A DNA stretch of 6,169 nt from contig JADFJZ010000104.1 of assembly GCA_022565195.1 (NCBI GenBank), positions 1 to 6,169 of the forward strand, read 5' to 3'. How positions within the stretch are numbered: the stretch's first letter is position 1; the number at the start of each line of letters is the position of its first letter. The position numbers and the translations under genes were made by a program. The stretch is from Planctomycetota bacterium. Its GTDB lineage: Bacteria; Planctomycetota; Phycisphaerae; UBA1845; CAIVHJ01. Below, one piece after another: positions 5,068-6,169 of the stretch. Under the pieces are notes generated by a model, which had not been told where the DNA came from, did no database searches, and saw only the letters and a list, made by a program, of their open reading frames with translations.

Positions 5068-5110
5068 CACGGTCCTTGTCTCGATGGCCGAACGGCCGGA
5101 GGACAGATGG

Positions 5111-6169
5111 ATGCCGTCAAAACGCCACAAGAAGATCTCCGACGTTTTTCACGCTGCGTGTGAGCTCGAGCCCGATGCCCGGGCAGCGTTTCTCGAAGAA
5201 GCCTGCGCGGGTGACACCAAGTTGCGGGCGGAAGTCGAAGCGCTGCTTGCCCAGGACGATCAGCATCCGAGCTTTCTGGAACACGCGGCGCCGAACAAAG
5301 GTCAACACGCACGCCGACCGAAAAAGCAAGCCGAGGACGGCGTCTCGCCAGACGCCACGAAGGGAATTGGCCACACTCACGCTCCGCTATCCATCGCAAT
5401 CGAAGGCTACGACATTGTTCGCGAACTGCAGCGCGGTGGGCAGGGCGTGGTCTATCAGGCGGTGCAGCGCTCGACCAAACGGAAGGTGGCCATCAAAGTG
5501 CTGCTCGAAGGACCGTACGCCTCGGAGTCATCCAAGAAACGTTTCGAGCGCGAAATCGAGCTGGTGGCACAGCTCAAGCACCCCAACATCATCCCCATCT
5601 TCCACTCCGGCAAAACGCCCGACGGCCATCACTACTACGTGATGGACTACGTCCGCGGCCAGCCGCTGAACCACTACGTCCGCAACGCCAAGCCGACGCT
5701 GGAAGAAGCCCTAGCGCTGTTTGGCAAAGTATGCGATGCGATCAGCTATGCCCACAAAGAGGGCGTGATCCATCGCGACCTCAAGCCGAGCAACATTCTG
5801 GTAGACGTGGAAGGCGAGCCGCGGCTGCTGGACTTCGGACTGGCCAAGATGGTCTCCGGCCCGGTGCAGACGCTGGTGTCTGTGACCGGCCAAATAATGG
5901 GCACGCTGCCCTACATGTCGCCGGAGCAGACCCGCGGCAACCCGGACGAGATTGATGCCCGCAGCGACGTCTACTCCCTCGGCGTGATCCTCTACGAGCT
6001 ACTCACGGGGACGCATCCCTACCCGGTCAAGGGGGAGATGTATGAGGTGGTCAAGCACATCACCGAGACCGAGCCGACGCCGCCGAGCAAGGTATGGAGC
6101 CCCGAGTCCGGTGTATCCGAGCGTAAGTCGCGGCGGTTCCGGGCCGGTCAGTGCCCCATCGACAATGAG
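5111..6169 (+). CDS. Hanks-type Ser/Thr protein kinase (N-terminal part, runs off right edge)
   Basis: This is an open frame of 353 codons with no stop before the window edge. Residues 1-60 carry the extension typical of planctomycete kinases (ISDVFHAACELEPDARAAFL, then LRAEVEALLAQD and SFLE). A polar linker follows, and the kinase domain starts near residue 100. Visible elements are the nucleotide loop QRGGQGVVY (107-115), ATP-binding K129, alpha-C E148, HRDLKPSN (221-228, catalytic D223), DFG (241-243), SPE (270-272) and SDVYSLG (285-291). All catalytic residues are present, so it should be active. The first Gly of the GxGxxG loop is Gln, a variant I recall from other planctomycete kinases. 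The last residues (PPSKVWSPESGVSERKSRR, then AGQCPIDNE) lead into the C-lobe. The ATG at 5111 has GGAGG eight bases upstream; an in-frame ATG at 5084 has no ribosome site. C-terminal sensor domains, if any, lie outside the window. Confidence 0.93.
   Translation, partial: MPSKRHKKISDVFHAACELEPDARAAFLEEACAGDTKLRAEVEALLAQDDQHPSFLEHAAPNKGQHARRPKKQAEDGVSPDATKGIGHTHAPLSIAIEGYDIVRELQRGGQGVVYQAVQRSTKRKVAIKVLLEGPYASESSKKRFEREIELVAQLKHPNIIPIFHSGKTPDGHHYYVMDYVRGQPLNHYVRNAKPTLEEALALFGKVCDAISYAHKEGVIHRDLKPSNILVDVEGEPRLLDFGLAKMVSGPVQTLVSVTGQIMGTLPYMSPEQTRGNPDEIDARSDVYSLGVILYELLTGTHPYPVKGEMYEVVKHITETEPTPPSKVWSPESGVSERKSRRFRAGQCPIDNE

Larger units (their letters stand above)
4629..5110. other. 482-base intergenic region between the ATPase and kinase genes
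   Basis: There is no intact gene. From left to right it holds competing short stems CGGGC (4638-4642), GCCCG (4657-4661) and CGGGC (4669-4673), a probable broken coding remnant (4769-4957), two hairpins (4949-4968 and 4999-5019) and a promoter with a perfect TATAAT (5062-5067). The stretch 4674-4768 shows nothing I can name. Confidence 0.5.

Noticed and set aside
5084..5110. Earlier ATG for the kinase
   Set aside because: It has no ribosome site and would lie about 10 bases after the predicted transcription start. GGAGG points to ATG 5111. It cannot be fully excluded.
5076..5642. Plus-strand 188-residue Ser/Arg/Thr-rich open frame
   Set aside because: It is a different-frame shadow of the kinase N-terminal region.
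1..6169. CRISPR array, tRNA/rRNA genes, complete insertion sequence, toxin-antitoxin or defence system
   Set aside because: No regularly spaced repeats, no cloverleaf or rRNA-like sequence, no transposase, and no paired toxin/antitoxin frames were visible by eye.

Overview
The window looks like a piece of a GC-rich planctomycete chromosome, most likely from the Phycisphaerae or a relative. This is inferred from protein style, not from a marker gene. The clues are a cytosolic Ser/Thr kinase with the N-terminal extension common in planctomycete kinases (R..FLE.AC..D..LR.EVE.LL), a secreted protein with a Cys-Gly / hydrophobic / poly-Arg C-terminal tail, a one-TM protein with a PDDQNAA motif, and a divergent PilT-like ATPase.

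Layout. 1-371 (-): the first ~123 codons of a membrane-anchored protein that leaves the window on the left. 481-1068 (+): a CYTH-domain (CyaB-like) protein transcribed divergently from it. 1285-1908 (+): an exported protein of unknown function, with a promoter-like element and a large palindrome in its leader. 1943-2260 (-): a small, very basic protein convergent with it; a hairpin lies between the two 3' ends. 2261-2631: a 371-base gap holding a composite inverted repeat (2427-2481) and a good sigma70-type promoter (2531-2559). 2632-3384 (+): a coiled-coil protein with a C-terminal membrane anchor. 3456-4628 (+): a PilT/PilU-type ATPase. 4629-5110: a 482-base gap holding hairpins, what looks like a broken remnant of a protein domain (4769-4957), and a clear promoter. 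5111-6169 (+): a Ser/Thr protein kinase cut by the right edge.

Working together. The only likely functional pair is the tail-anchored coiled-coil protein and the PilT-like ATPase. They are co-oriented and 71 bases apart, with a terminator-like hairpin between them, so partial co-transcription is possible. The other genes look like independent single-gene units, each with its own leader. I see no tRNA, rRNA, CRISPR array, complete insertion sequence or known defence system. The most unusual items are the domain remnant at 4769-4957, the nested inverted repeat at 2427-2481, the palindromic leader at 1231-1256 and the uncharacterised coiled-coil/PilT pair.
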